DNA from: Omphiscola glabra
Taxonomy: Eukaryota; Mollusca; Gastropoda; Lymnaeidae
Reading direction: 5' to 3'
DNA: 64,000 bases
NCBI GenBank assembly: GCA_964017045.1
Contig: OZ024808.1
Location: forward strand, 26,691,896-26,755,895
Notes under the pieces: generated by a model
Told to the model about the DNA's origin: nothing
The model's input: only the letters and a program-made list of their open reading frames with translations
Database searches by the model: none
Program-made: the position numbers and the translations under genes
Shown here: positions 1 to 13,100 of the stretch, one piece after another
Position numbering within the stretch: position 1 is the first letter of the stretch
Layout: each line of letters begins with the position of its first letter

Positions 1-67
1 TGAACTTTTACCAATAAGTTCTTAAATAATTTTTCTAGCTTACGTAGTCCTGAGCAATAAAAGTTAA

Positions 68-351
68 GCCTACATGGAGTGGCCTACATGGCGTGGCCTA
101 CATGGAGTGGCCTACATGGAGTGGCCTACATGGACTGGCCTATATAGAGTGGCCTACATGGAGTGGCCTACATGACGTGGCCTACATGGAGTGGCCTACA
201 TGGAGTGGCCTACATGGAGTGGCCTACATGGAGTGGCCTACATGGAGTGGCCTACATGGAGTGGCCTACATGGAGTGGCCTACATGGAGTGGCCTACATG
301 GAGTGGCCTACATGGAGTGGCCTACATGGAGTGGCCTACATGGAGTGGCAT
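68..351. repeat. 14-bp minisatellite, about 20 copies
   Basis: Unit TACATGGAGTGGCC repeated head to tail with few substitutions. The plus strand has open frames rich in MEWPTWSGLHG in all three phases, because a 14-bp period rotates through the frames. I read this as a repeat artefact, not a protein. Confidence 0.95.
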
Positions 352-600
352 AACTAATTGCCACCTGGTGCGGGCAAATAATCTGTAACGACAAAAAAAA
401 AACCTCTGCCGCTGGATGAAAATTCCGCCCCGCTGGATGAAAATGCCGCCCCTCAATATAAAGAGAAAAATAAATGTCACCCCGGGCCAGACCGCCCCAT
501 CAAACAACCCTTCCCCCCCCCCATTCCTACACCCCTGCCATCAGGGGACATGTAGTGTACAAAGTTCACCAAGTGTAAACGTGCCAGACAACTATGACCG
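352..600. other. Low-complexity spacer
   Basis: Homopolymer A and C runs and a short duplicated GCCCCGCTGGATGAAAAT-like segment near 412-450. No exon or RNA gene was recognised. Confidence 0.5.
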
Positions 601-712
601 AAGTGACACAGTGACGCACGCACTGAAATCCTCTGAGCAGTGACACAGTGACTCACGCACTGACATCCTCTGAGCAGTGACATAGTGACGCACGCACTGA
701 CATCCTCTGAGT
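601..712. repeat. 38-bp tandem repeat, 3 copies
   Basis: Three units built on GTGACACAGTGACGCACG followed by CACTGACATCCTCTGAGC, with a few substitutions. Confidence 0.85.
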
Positions 713-824
713 TTCGATGACTGAGTGACTCCCTAGCCCAAAAATACAATTACAGCTTTTTTTGGCCCAAAAGTACGGGTGCTCCTGTTACTATATGGAA
801 CAGAAAAATGACTGAACACTAAGG

Positions 825-905
825 CAGAGGCGTAGAGTCTTACGTGCCTGGGGACACGATTCTAATAAAACACTTTCATGGCCCATTTTGGCGCCCCCTA
901 ATAGT
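825..905. mobile_element. Possible MITE end (CAGAGGCG type)
   Basis: Begins CAGAGGCGTAGAGTC and ends in GGCGCCCCCTAATAG, resembling the ends of the CAGTGGCGTAG/CAGAGGCG elements elsewhere in this window (54653-54835, 62675-62825). No inverted partner is seen, so at most a fragment. Confidence 0.35.
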
Positions 906-918
906 TTCTGACAAGTTC

Positions 919-1083
919 GCCACTGCTAAACTGTGATAAAAAGACCAATTTGATAAGTTAGCTACTGCTAAACTGTGATAAAAAGACCAGTTTGATAAGT
1001 TAGCTACTGCTAAACTGTGGTAAAAAGACCAATCTGATGAAACTGTGATAAAAAGACCAGTTTGATAAGTTAACTACTGCTTA
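919..1083. repeat. 42-bp tandem repeat, about 4 copies
   Basis: Unit contains GCTACTGCTAAACTGTGATA then AAAAGACCAGTTTGATAAGT. The third unit is shortened. Confidence 0.85.
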
Positions 1084-1340
1084 ACTGAGCTAACTGCCCG
1101 ACACTCTCCGAATACCACTGACATTTTGAAAAGAGGGCGGTGAGGTCTGCCATCCTTCCGTAAATTTACCGACAGTTTGTAAAAAAAAGTTACCATAAAA
1201 TGATTCATTCGTTAAACGCCATAAGAACATTAGCAGATCAGTAAATAAACACAGACCTTAAAATATACATTATTTTTGTTTTATTTAATTAATGTGTGCT
1301 AATTTTTAAGTTCATGATTATGATTGTTAAATTGTATGTA

Positions 1341-1405
1341 CAGCGTGGTGAGCCCAGCCTTAGGCTAGGGTACTGCGCTATATACAAACCAATAATAATA
1401 ATAAT
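1341..1405 (+). mobile_element. Retroposon 3' tail with (AAT)n
   Basis: CAGCGTGGTGAGCCCAGCC, then TTAGGCTAGGGTACTGCGC and an (AAT)n run. A similar GTGAGCC...TAGGCTGGGGTACT...(AAT)n tail occurs at 47155-47235. Two copies ending in the same short microsatellite suggest the 3' end of a LINE or SINE family. Confidence 0.5.
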
Positions 1406-2117
1406 AAAAACAAAGTTTTTAATATAAATCCTTAATAGGCATTTTAAAAATTATTTATTTCTATGAATATTCTAATGACCCACGGAATTTTACACCGCAT
1501 ATTTATTTCACCAACTATTTCAGAAAAAAGAAGAAGAAGAAAATATTACACACCAAACGCAGATGCGATATTTTTTAAAAAGAATCTAATTTAGCGCAGT
1601 TGTCGGGAATTTCTTTTCGAGAAATCATCCTGTTGCCTTCATCTTTTTGGGGGTTTAGGGGCAGGGGGGGGGGCGAAAAAAACACAAAGTTGTCATCTGG
1701 GCCAAGTTTCAGCTCGATAGGTTGACGGCAAGTGGGTCAAGTTACCGTCCGAAGATTTTTGCCAGACAGACAGCCACGAGAAAAGCGAAGGTAATATAAA
1801 GGATTTTAAAAGTTAATTCGAGACATTCCTTTAAGAATTCTTAGTGAAAGAAGGTCAGAATCTGAGAACATGCGATTCGTTTCGTGTTAGCTTTAAATGT
1901 GCGTGTTCAGGGACAAGTCAACACCGATTACAACACCACGCAGTAGACTTACGCTGCTTATCATATCACACAGATTTGTACATAGAAATGTAAAATATGG
2001 TGTTTAATTGAAGCCACACAACCATAAAAATTATCTTTTTGTAAAATGTGGGAAAAAAATTAAATATGTTTTCCTGTTTTAAAAAAAAGGGTCAGAATAA
2101 TTTATTCTATTGAGTAA
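1406..2117. other. AT-rich spacer with a possible LINE-tail-like segment
   Basis: No exon was seen. At 1695-1785 the text CCAAGTTTCAGCTCGATAG ... TTTTTGCCAGACAGACAG resembles retroposon tail sequence common in invertebrate genomes. That part is recollection, not proof. Confidence 0.35.
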
Positions 2118-2120
2118 CAA

Positions 2121-2298
2121 TTGGTGACCTAGTCTATCTGCCCTTTATACCCATTGGTACACAAGTCTATCTGCCTTTAATAACTATTGTTGCACAAGTA
2201 TATCCGCCATTTATAACCATTGTTGCACAAGTCTGTCTGTCCTTTATAACCATTGGTGCTCAATCCTATCTGCCCTTTATAAGCATTGGTGCACTAGT
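2121..2298. repeat. 36-bp tandem repeat, about 5 copies
   Basis: Diverged units based on CACAAGTCTATCTGCCCTTT followed by ATAACCATTGGTG. Confidence 0.85.
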
Positions 2299-2549
2299 CT
2301 TAACCTCCTAGTTTTAATGAAGCAACGAAGAGATTCTTGAAGCTTACTAAAACAGTCATCGGGAAGTCCCAAAATAAACTAGTCACAAAAACAATCACTA
2401 GACTGGTGTTCCTGGTCAGGCTAAGGCCATCACTTGACAGAGCCGCATCTGGCTGGTTACAGCCGCAGGGGACGGTCTGTTCTCCTACCCAATTAGCATA
2501 CATCTTTATGCCCATATCTGTTTGCTGTAGCTATTGATTTCACCTTTCT

Positions 2550-2850
2550 GTCGACGGTTTTGGCCTCCGTGACCAGGCACAGTGATTCTAGGGTCTTTGT
2601 TGGCACCGGTGCCAGGAACGACATTGTGTGAACAATTTTGGTCTCTATGAACAGGCACAGTGATTCTAGGGTCTTTGTTGGCGCTGGTGCCAGGAACGAC
2701 ATTCTGTGGACAATTTTGGTCTTATGACCAGGCACACCGGTTCTAGGGTCTTTGTTGGCACTGGTGCCAGGAACGACATTCTGTGGACAATTTTGGTCTC
2801 TATGACCAGGCACACTGGTTCTAGGGTTTTGTTGTTTTCACAGTTGCCAG
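2550..2850. repeat. 78-bp tandem repeat, about 3.7 copies
   Basis: The landmark TTCTAGGGTCTTTGTTGGC recurs at about 77-78 bp spacing, followed by GTGCCAGGAACGACATT. A minus-strand frame through it is a repeat artefact. Confidence 0.88.
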
Positions 2851-3092
2851 GAACGATGAGTTAAAACATTGTCATCGAGTTAAAAAATTATACTATTGAA
2901 ACATATGATGGAATACAAGTCCATACATCTTTCTGTTAGTTACATTCAGAATCTTATGTTGTTTGCATTCAGTACCTCGAAAGTCTCATGAAAAATATCA
3001 TGCGCTCTGTTGTTCAAGTAGACCACTGCCCCGAATCATGTTAGTGTGTTCTGCCAATGGCTAAATGCGAATTTAATGTGCTGGTGACTTAT

Positions 3093-3178
3093 CTCACAGT
3101 GTCCCACAGTCCCACAGTCCCACAGTGTCCCACAGTCCCACAGTGTCCCACATTCCCACAGTGCCCCACAGTCCCACA
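3093..3178. repeat. Short CCCACAGT tandem repeat
   Basis: Alternating TCCCACAGTG and TCCCACAGTC words about 8-10 bp apart. Confidence 0.8.
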
Positions 3179-3262
3179 TCATTTCAGTTACAACAAGATG
3201 TGTCGATGTTTCATTAAAATGACTAAGTAACAACTTAGAAACTCCATAAATCTTGTGGAACA

Positions 3263-3385
3263 AACACAACACAACACAAACACACCACTATACAACACAC
3301 CACGACACAACACAACACAACACAAACACACCACTATACAACACACCACGACACGACACAACACAACACAAAACAACACACACCT
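3263..3385. repeat. ACAAC-rich compound repeat
   Basis: Purine-biased ACAACACAA runs broken by CACCACTATACAACACACC. A larger block of about 50 bp is duplicated. Confidence 0.8.
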
Positions 3386-3599
3386 TTTCATTGTTATAAA
3401 AATAAAACTCCCAGTTGCGTATGCAGGAATAACAAGACAAATTGGACAGATGACTCCATGCTGTGAGCAATGCAACAGCCACCACACGCCCAGCTTATGA
3501 ATATGATCTCAAGGGATATCATTAAAAGGGCAGGCGTGGCGCCAGTCCTGTGTATTATTCACTATAAAATTGTTACAGCCACCATTCCGGTGCTACGGC

Positions 3600-3735
3600 G
3601 TGCATATGTCTGACCATAATATGGTGTGCATGTGTCTGACCATGATATGATTTCACATGTTTGACTATGATATGGTGTGCATAAGTCTGATCATGATATG
3701 GTGTGCATATGTCTGACCATGATATGGTGTGAACA
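3600..3735. repeat. 27-bp tandem repeat, about 5 copies
   Basis: Unit TCTGACCATGATATGGTGTG plus CATATG, with several substitutions. Confidence 0.85.
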
Positions 3736-3739
3736 TGTG

Positions 3740-4119
3740 GTAATGTGCAGTGATATGCACTTTTGTGCCAATTCTACGTAAAATGTGCATGAGTTACTAC
3801 TGAACTTCGACCGTAGGACATCAGAGTCGGGACAAATGAGTTGAACTTACGTCATCGACACTTTTCAAGACGTGGTGTCGTAATCTGCAAATACAGCATT
3901 GTAAAATTGTGCGTGGGAAAATCTATGGCATAATTAAATAAGGAAAACTACGCTAGTGGGACATGTACTGGTATGATACGGTCACTACACTAGACACATG
4001 GGCCCAATGACTTTACGAAACCAGGCCAATGGCATTTATACGTACGATAAGGTCTCTATGCTAATGAAAATTACTGGACATTTTACAGTATAGTATTGTA
4101 TTATCTTTCTGTCCCACAG
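3740..4119. other. Intergenic or intron 1 sequence, nothing recognised
   Basis: Unique sequence up to the acceptor TCTGTCCCACAG at 4119. I looked here and upstream for the first exon of FABP paralogue 1 (a short exon like MEAFWGSWK ending in a G before GT) and did not find one. Confidence 0.4.
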
Positions 4120-7100
4120 GATGGAACGAAGAAAAGATGGCGGCAGTAACAACGATGGAGTACACTCTTCTTATAGAGAAGACGGCGGACGGCAGCAGGT
4201 GGGGGTCGTTTGTGGGGGTTGTTTGTGGGGGTTGTTTGTGGGGGTTGTTTGTGGGGGTTGTTTGTGGGGGTTGTTTGTGGGGGTTGTTTGTGGGGGTTGT
4301 TTGTGGGGGTTGTTTGTGGGGGTTGTTTGTGGGGGATGTTTGTGGGGTATGTTTGTGGGGGTTGTTTGTGTGGGTTGTTTGTGGGGGTTGTTTGTGGGGG
4401 TTGTTTGTGGGGGTTGTTTGTGTGGGTTGTTTGTGGGGGTTGTTTGTAGGGATTGTTTGTAGGGATTGTTTGTAGGGGTTGTTTGTGGGGGATGTTTGTG
4501 GGGGTTGTTTGTGGGTTTTTTGTGGGGGTTGTTTGTGGGGGTTGTTTGTGAGGTTGTTTGTGGGGGTTGTGTTTGGGAGGTTATTTGTGGGGGTTGTTTG
4601 TGGGGGTTGTTTGTGGGGTTGTTTGTGGGGGTTATTTGTGGGATTTGTTTGTGGGGGTTGTTTGTGGGGGTGGTTTGTGATGTTGTTTGTGGGGGTTGTG
4701 TTTGGGGGGTTGTTTGTGGTGGTTGTTTGTGGGGGTTGTTTGTTTTGGGGTTTTCGTGGGGGTTGTTTGTGTGGGTTGTTTTTTGTGGTTGTTTGTGGGG
4801 GTTGTTTGTGGGGGTTGTTTGTGTGGGTTTTTTTTGTGGGTTGTTTGTGGAGTTGTTTGTGGGGGTTGTTTGTGTGGGTTGTTTGTGGGTTTTTTTGTGG
4901 GGTTGTTTGTGGGGGTTGTTTGTGGGGGGGGGGTTGAGGTTCTGGGGATTGTGTTTGTGACAATGACAAGAGATTGCGTATTTGACAATGACATGAGATT
5001 AAGTCTGTGACAATGACACGAGATTGCGTTTGTGACAATGACAAGAGACCGAGTTTGTGACAATGGCTAGAGATTGAGTTTGTGACAATGAATGAGATTG
5101 AGTTTGCGACAATGACATGAGATTGAGTTTGTGACAATGACAAGAGATTGAGTTTATGACAGTTATGGAGTGGATGCTTATATTTACCATTTACAGAGAG
5201 AGAGAGATTGGTCTCTTTGTGTCTTTCTGTGTGTGCAGCTGAGAGTGTGTGTGTTCGGCTGTGTGTGTGTATGTGTGTGTGTGACCGGCTACGCGTAAAA
5301 AAACAAAAAACTGCATGTAATACACACAAGACTTAAGAGATTCTCTCTTTCTCACGACACATTCTCCTGAAATTCTTTCAAATGATTCATGTACAATAAA
5401 ACTTAAAACAAGGCGTGATGCAGCAGTTGTGTCTGATCCCGTCATACAGCGCCCCAACTTGTGATACAACAGTAGTGTCTGATCCCGTCATACATCGCCC
5501 CAACTTGTGATGCAGCAGTTGTGTCTGATCCCGTCATACATCGCCCCAACTTGTGATACAACAGTAGTGTCTGATCCCGTCATACATCGCCCCAACTTGT
5601 GACACAACAGTAGTGTCTGATCCCGTCATACATCGACCCAACTTGTGATACAACAGTAGTGTCTGATCCCGTCATACAGCGCCCCAACTTGTGATACAAC
5701 AGTAGTGTCTGATCCCGTCATACAGCGCCCCAACTTGTGATGCAGCAGTTGTGTCTGATCACGTCATACATCGCCCCAACTTGTGATACAACAGTAGTGT
5801 CTGATCCAGTCATACAGCGCCCCAACTTGTGATACAACAGTAGTGTCTGATCACGTCATACATCGCCCCAACTTGTGATGCAGCAGTTGTGTCTGATCAC
5901 GTCATACATCGCCCCAACTTGTGATACAACAGTAGTGTCTGATCCCGTCATACAGCGCCCCAACTTGTGATACAACAGTAGTGTCTGATCCCGTCATAGA
6001 GCGCCCCAACTTGTGATGCAGCAGTTGTGTCTGATCACGTCATACATCGCCCCAACTTGTGATACAACAGTAGTGTCTGATCACGTCATACATCGCCCCA
6101 ACTTGTGATACAACAGTAGTGTCTGATCCCGTCATACAGCGCCCCAACTTGTGATGCAGCAGTTGTGTCTGATCACGTCATACATCGCCCCAACTTGTGA
6201 TACAACAGTAGTGTCTGATCCCGTCATACATCGCCCCAACTTGTGATACAACAGTAGTGTCTGATCCCGTCATACAGCGCGCCAACTTGTCATACAACAG
6301 TAGTGTCTGATCCTGTCATACATCGACCCAACTTGTGATACAACAGTAGTGTCTGATCCCGTCATACAGCGCCCCAACTTGTGATACAACAGTAGTGTCT
6401 GATCCCGTCATACATCGCCCTAACTTGTGATACAACAGTAGTGTCTGATCCCGTCATACATCGCCCCAACTTGTGATACAACAGTAGTGTCTGATCCCGT
6501 CATACAGCGCCCCAACTTGTGATACAACAGTAGTGTCTGATCCCGTCATACATCGCCCCAACTTGTGATACAACAGTAGTGTCTGATCCCGTCATACAGC
6601 GCCCCAACTTGTAATACAACAGTAGTGTCTGATCCCGTCATACAGCGTCCCAACTTGTGATACAACAGTAGTGTCTGATCCCGTCATACAGCGTCCCAAC
6701 TTGTGACACAACAGTTGATTCCGATCCCGTCATACAGCGCCCCAACTTGTGATACAACAGTAGTGTCTGATCCCGTCATAAAGCGTCCCAACTTGTGATA
6801 CAACAGTAGTGTCTGATCCCGTCATACAGCGTCCCAACTTGTGATACAACAGTAGTGGCTGATCCTGTCGTACAGCGCCCCAACTTGTGACACAACAGTT
6901 GATTCCGATCCCGTCATACAGCGCCCCAACTTGTGATACAACAGTAGTGTCTGATCACGTTGTACAGCGCCCAAATTGTGGCACAACAGTTGATTCTGAT
7001 CCCGTCATACAGCGCCCCAACTTGTGACACAACAGTTGATTCTGATCCCGTCATACATCGCCCCAACTTGTGACACAACAGTTGATTCTGATCCCGTCGT

Positions 7101-10100
7101 ACAGCGCCCCAACTTGTGACACAACAGAAGTGTCTGATCTCGTCGTACAGCACCCCAAATTGTGACACAACAGTTGTTTCTGATCCCGTCATACATCGCC
7201 CCAACTTGTGACACAACAGTTGATTCTGATCCCGTCGTACAGCGCCCCAACTTGTGATACAACAGTAGTGTCTGATCACGTCGTACAGCGCCCCAAATTG
7301 TGACACAACAGTTGATTCTGATCCCGTCATACAGCGCCCCAACTTGTGAGACAACAGTTGATTCTGATCCCGTCATACAGCGCCCCAACTTGTGACACAA
7401 CAGTTGATTCTGATCCCGTCGTACAGCGCCCCAACTTGTGACACAACAGTTGATTCTGATCCCGTCGTACAGCGCCCCAACTTGTGACACAACAGTTGAT
7501 TCTGATCCCGTCATACATCGCCCCAACTTGTGACACAACAGTTGATTCTGATCCCGTCGTACAGCGCCCCAACTTGTGACACAACAGTTGATTCTGATCC
7601 CGTCATACAGCGCCCCAACTTGTGAAACAACAGTTGATTCTGATCCCGTCATACAGCGCCCCAACTTGTAATACAACATTAGTGTCTGATCCCATCATTC
7701 TGTGTCCCACCATGTGATACATTTGTTTTTGATCTCATTATTCTGTGTCCCTACGTGTGATACAACAGTTGTGTCTGATCCCATCTCCCTTTGTCCCATC
7801 ATGTGACACATCATTTGTGTCTGATCCCATCATCCTGTGTCCCATCATGTGACACATATGTTTTGTCTGATCCCATCATCCTGCGTCCCACCACGTGACA
7901 CAGCGATTGTGTCTGATCCCGCCATCCATTACATGAATGAACCATCCACTATTCATTCGTGTATTGTGAGAATTATTTTCCCGCTACGCTCACCACCCCA
8001 TCCCACAAGAACGTGTTTCCTTCCCTTAGCTCAGGGTTCATCTTTAGTAGGAATGCATCTGAGTGCATTAGTGCGCCGCAGACCCCGGGTGTGGCGTACA
8101 TCCCTGGTAATCCTTACGATAGGATAAAGCTTTACGTGCGCGTGACCTTAACCTCATTCTGCTCGAGGTGACTCACCGACATGAGCTAAGCTGGGAAGAA
8201 ACGAGGTCAGGGGTCAGTCTGCCCTTTCACCCTTTGCAGAGTCGGGGAATGTTGTTATATACAGAGATGCACTGGCACAGTTCTGTCACATTTAGAATGT
8301 TGGTATATACAGAGATGCACTGGCACAGTTCTGTCACATTTAGAATGTTGGTATATACAGAGATGCACTGGCACAGTTCTGTCACATTGAGAATGTTGGT
8401 ATATACAGAGATGCCCTGGCACAGTTCTGTCACATTTAGAATGTTGATATATACAGAGATGCCCTGGCACAGTTCTGTCACATTTAGAATGTTGGTATAT
8501 ACAGAGATGCCCTGGCACAGTTCTGTCACATTTAGAATGTTGATATATACAGAGATGCCCTGGCACAGTTCTGTCACATTTAGAATGTTGGTATATACAG
8601 AGATGCACTTGCACAGTTCTGTCACATTTAGAATGTTGGTATATACAGAGATGCACTGGCACAGTTCTGTCACATTTAGAATGTTGGTATATACAGAGAT
8701 GCACTGGCACAGTTCTGTCACATTTAGAATGTTGGTATATACAGAGATGCACTGGCACAGTTCTGTCACATTTAGAATGTTGGTATATACAGAGATGCCC
8801 TGTCACAGTTCTGTCACATTTAGAATGTTGGTATATACAGAGATGCCCTGGCACAGTTCTGTCACATTGAGAATGTTGATATATACAGAGATGCCCTGTC
8901 ACAGTTCTGTCACATTTAGAATGTTGGTATATACAGAGATGCCCTGTCACAGTTCTGTCACATTTAGAATGTTGGTATATACAGAGATGCCCTGGCACAG
9001 TTCTGTCACATTTAGAATGTTGATATATACAGAGATGCCCTGGCACAGTTCTGTCACATTGAGAATGTTGATATATACAGAGATGCCCTGGCACAGTTCT
9101 GTCACATTGAGAATGTTGGTATATACAGAGATGCCCTGGCACAGTTCTGTCACATTGAGAATGTTGATATATACAGAGATGCCCTGGCACAGTTCTGTCA
9201 CATTTAGAATGTTGGTATATACAGAGATGCCCTGGCACAGTTCTGTCACATTGAGAATGTTGATATATACAGAGATGCCCTGGCACAGTTCTGTCACATT
9301 GAGAATGTTGATATATACAGAGATGCCCTGGCACAGTTCTGTCACATTTAGAATGTTGGTATATACAGAGATGCCCTGGCACAGTTCTGTCACATTGAGA
9401 ATGTTGATATATACAGAGATGCCCTGGCACAGTTCTGTCACATTTAGAATGTTGGTATATACAGAGATGCCCTGGCACAGTTCTGTCACATTGAGAATGT
9501 TGATATATACAGAGATGCCCTGTCACAGTTCTGTCACATTTAGAATGTTGGTATATACAGAGATGCCCTGTCACAGTTCTGTCACATTTAGAATGTTGGT
9601 ATATACAGAGATGCCCTGGCACAGTTCTGTCACATTTAGAATGTTGGTATATACAGAGATGCACTGGCACAGTTCTGTCACATTTAGAATGTTGGTATAT
9701 ACAGAGATGCCCTGTCACAGTTCTGTCACATTTAGAATGTTGGTATATACAGAGATGCCCTGTCACAGTTCTGTCACATTTAGAATGTTGGTATATACAG
9801 AGATGCCCTGTCACAGTTCTGTCACATTGAGAATGTTGGTATATACAGAGATGCCCTGTCACAGTTCTGTCACATTGAGCACGTATTGAAAAAAAACCAT
9901 ACAAAAGTATATCTAATAAAACGACATTTAAAAATAATAGCAAAACACAAACGTTTGAAAATATGTTTAGTCAAAGAGTTCAGACAAAATGTTCAGGCAA
10001 AGAGTTCAGACAATATGTTCAGGCAAAGAGTTCAGACAATATGTTCAAAGTATTCAGACAAAATGTTCAGACAAAGAGTTCAGACAAAATGTTCAGACAA

Positions 10101-13100
10101 TGTGTTCAGACACTGTGTTCAGACAATGTGTTCAGACAATTTGTTCAGACAATGTGTTCAGACAATGTGTTCAGACAATATGTTCAGACAGTGTGTTTAG
10201 ACAAAGTGTTTAGACACTGTGTTCTCACATGTCGGTTCTTACACGGAGAGACAATGGAGCATGACCTCAAAATATGAGACACGTTTTAGCATTCACGCAT
10301 GAATTCCATGACAACTTTGTAACTTTGTCACACCCCCTTAGTGGCGTACACTCATTGGTTTGTTCTAGGAATCATTACAACAATGAGCACCCCCTCCTTT
10401 CCTCCCCCCCACACCGTTGTATTAAGAGAAATATATATGGGGATCTCATGTACTTTCAGATATGTCACAGAGCCATATGTACAGTTATCATCAACTTTTA
10501 GATTACAAGCAAATGAACGAGTTGTGTACTGAATCCCAACCTATATCTTGACTTCACCCTCCTACTGTATGTCGTCTTGTGTTAACCTGTAGGTCTGATG
10601 AAAGAGCGCACGCTACTATGTACCTTCTCATCACCTGTTCGTTGTAAGTGGCACTCTATGCAAGGGAAGGCACCGCGGATCATTCAACCCTTTCTCAAGA
10701 TTATCTGCCTTGCTTTTCCCTGGAGAATGTTAAAACAAAACCAGCGACGGTCTACTGTTTGTATAGTTTTAGTTAACACGAGGTCATGACTTGAATCTCC
10801 ATGACTTTTAAGTCATTTTAAAATAAAGACTGCTATGAAATGTTTGATGAAAACAAGTAGTGCCATTTGTCTAATAAAGTAACTAGGGAATTTGAGATAG
10901 TTTCAATTGATTCTATTTTTAGACTCTGACATAGTTTCCATTAATTCTATATTTGACTTTGACATAGTTTCCATTGATTCTATATTTGACTCTGACATAG
11001 TTTCCATTGATTCTATATTTGACTCTGACATAGTTTCCTTTCATTCTATATTTGACTCTTACATAGTTTCCATTGATTCTATATTTGACTCTGACATAGT
11101 TTCCTTTCATTCTATATTTGACTCTTACATAGTTTCCATTGATTCTATATTTGACTCTGACATAGTTTCCTTTCATTCTATGTTTGACTCTTACATAGTT
11201 TCCATTGATTCTATATTTGACTCTGACATAGTTTCCATTGATTCTATATTTGACTTTGACATAGTTTCCATTGATTCTATATTTGACTCTGACATAGTTT
11301 CCATTGATTCTATATTTGACTTTGACATAGTTTCCATTGATTCTATATTTGACTTTGACATAGTTTCCATTGTTTCTACATTGGAAGTTGAGCTAGTTTC
11401 CACTGAGTCTTTGACTTAATCTTACAACGCTATGTTCACAGATGTGTCGTAGACTACGGAGTGGTCAAGAAGGAGTTCTCCTTCCAGCTCGGGGAACCGT
11501 TCGACTACACGGGAGTTGACGGAACCAATGCAAAGGTAAATTGAACAAAAGATAAGAACGTGTTTCAGTACCCGAACCATCTTGAAGACTACTGGTGCGT
11601 CGGAGACTTTACACATCCAGTTGTCATGGCTACTGTGTTACGGCTAGGCTTCTCTGCTATTTAGAAACCTCGATGTGACGAAATGTCGGGGCGCAGACTG
11701 CTCTCAAAAGAAAATAATGATTTGGCGCAGACCCAATTTTTTAATGTTAAAAAAAAGCGACCGCTGCAGATGTGTATAGGAAAAAAGGAAAAATAAAATG
11801 TTGTTTGTAGTTAAAAAATAAAAGCAAATGGAAAAAAAAATGTCCATCGGTCTAAACTCAGAGTCATTAACTCAGTGTCATTAACTCAGTGTCATTAACT
11901 CAGTGTTATTAACTCAGTGTCATTAACTCAGAGTCATTAACTCAGTGTCATTAACTCAGTGTCATTAACTCAGTGTCATTAACTCAGTGTCATTAACTCA
12001 GTGTCATTAACTCAGTGTCATTAACTCCGTGTCATTAACTCAGTGTCATTAACTCAGTGTCATTAACTCCGTGTCATTAACTCCGTGTCATTAACTCAGT
12101 GTCATTAACTCAGTGTCATTAACTCCGTGTCATTAACTCAGTGTCATTAACTCAGTGTCATTAACTCAGTGTCATTAACTCAGTGTCATTAACTCCGTGT
12201 CATTAACTCAGTGTCATTAACTCAGTGTCATTAACTCAGTGTCATTAACTCCGTGTCATTAACTCAGTGTCATTAACTCAGTGTCATTAACTCCGTGTCA
12301 TTAACTCAGTGTCATTAACTCAGTGTCATTAACTCAGTGTCATTAACTCAGTGTCATTTACTCAGTGTCATTAACTCAGTGTCATTAACTCAGTGTCATT
12401 AACTCCGTGTCATTAACTCAGTGTCATTAACTCAGTGTCATTAACTCAGTGTCATTAACTCAGAGTCATTAACTCAGTGTCATTAACTCAGTGTCATTAA
12501 CTCAGTGTCATTAACTCAGTGTCATTAACTCAGTGTCATTAACTCAGTGTCATTAACTCCGTGTCATTAACTCAGTGTCATTAACTCAGTGTCGAAGACA
12601 TTTAGTGCTAAAAGTTAAGTCACAAAATACACATTTTGAAGAAAAAAATACACATTTTGAGATAATCAAGTTATTCTCTTCGTCTATACAATGTGATCAT
12701 GTTCATATTCTGTCTTGTTTCATTAAATTAATGAACTGGGGCGCATTTTAACCTGTTAAAAATTTCTGCAGGACATTTGGATGAACAGGAAAAGAAAAGG
12801 TCACAGTTTAGATTGATTTTGACAAAAAAATATGACTTAAGTTCTTTTGATCAGGGTCTTCATTAATGGACCAACACCACCACAGGTCCGGCCTTAGGCC
12901 ACTGCAACCTATGCGGCCGCAGGGGGCCCCGTACTTTATTTTCTAATACAACATCTTAATTTTCACTTATTATCCTTATCCCTACCCAGACTGAGCCCCG
13001 CGCAATCCGTTTCGCATAGGGCCCCGCAATTGTTAGGGCCGGCCCTGACCACCCCTACCCTCACACAAACCTGTAAACTTGTTCTTACCTGAAACACACT

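Noticed and set aside
1..4119. First exon of FABP paralogue 1
   Set aside because: No ATG exon with an F-x-G-x-W start and a phase-1 donor was found; it may lie upstream of the window.
4061..5329. 422-codon Thr/Asn/Pro-rich minus frame
   Set aside because: It is the complement of the GGGGGTTGTTTGT array, runs over FABP1 exon 2 on the opposite strand and has no domain.
5412..9880. CRISPR-like spaced repeats
   Set aside because: Units are contiguous without unique spacers and the genome is eukaryotic.
8168..9943. 573- and 562-codon frames on opposite strands
   Set aside because: Both arise from the same 48-bp tandem repeat; simultaneous opening on both strands is a period effect.
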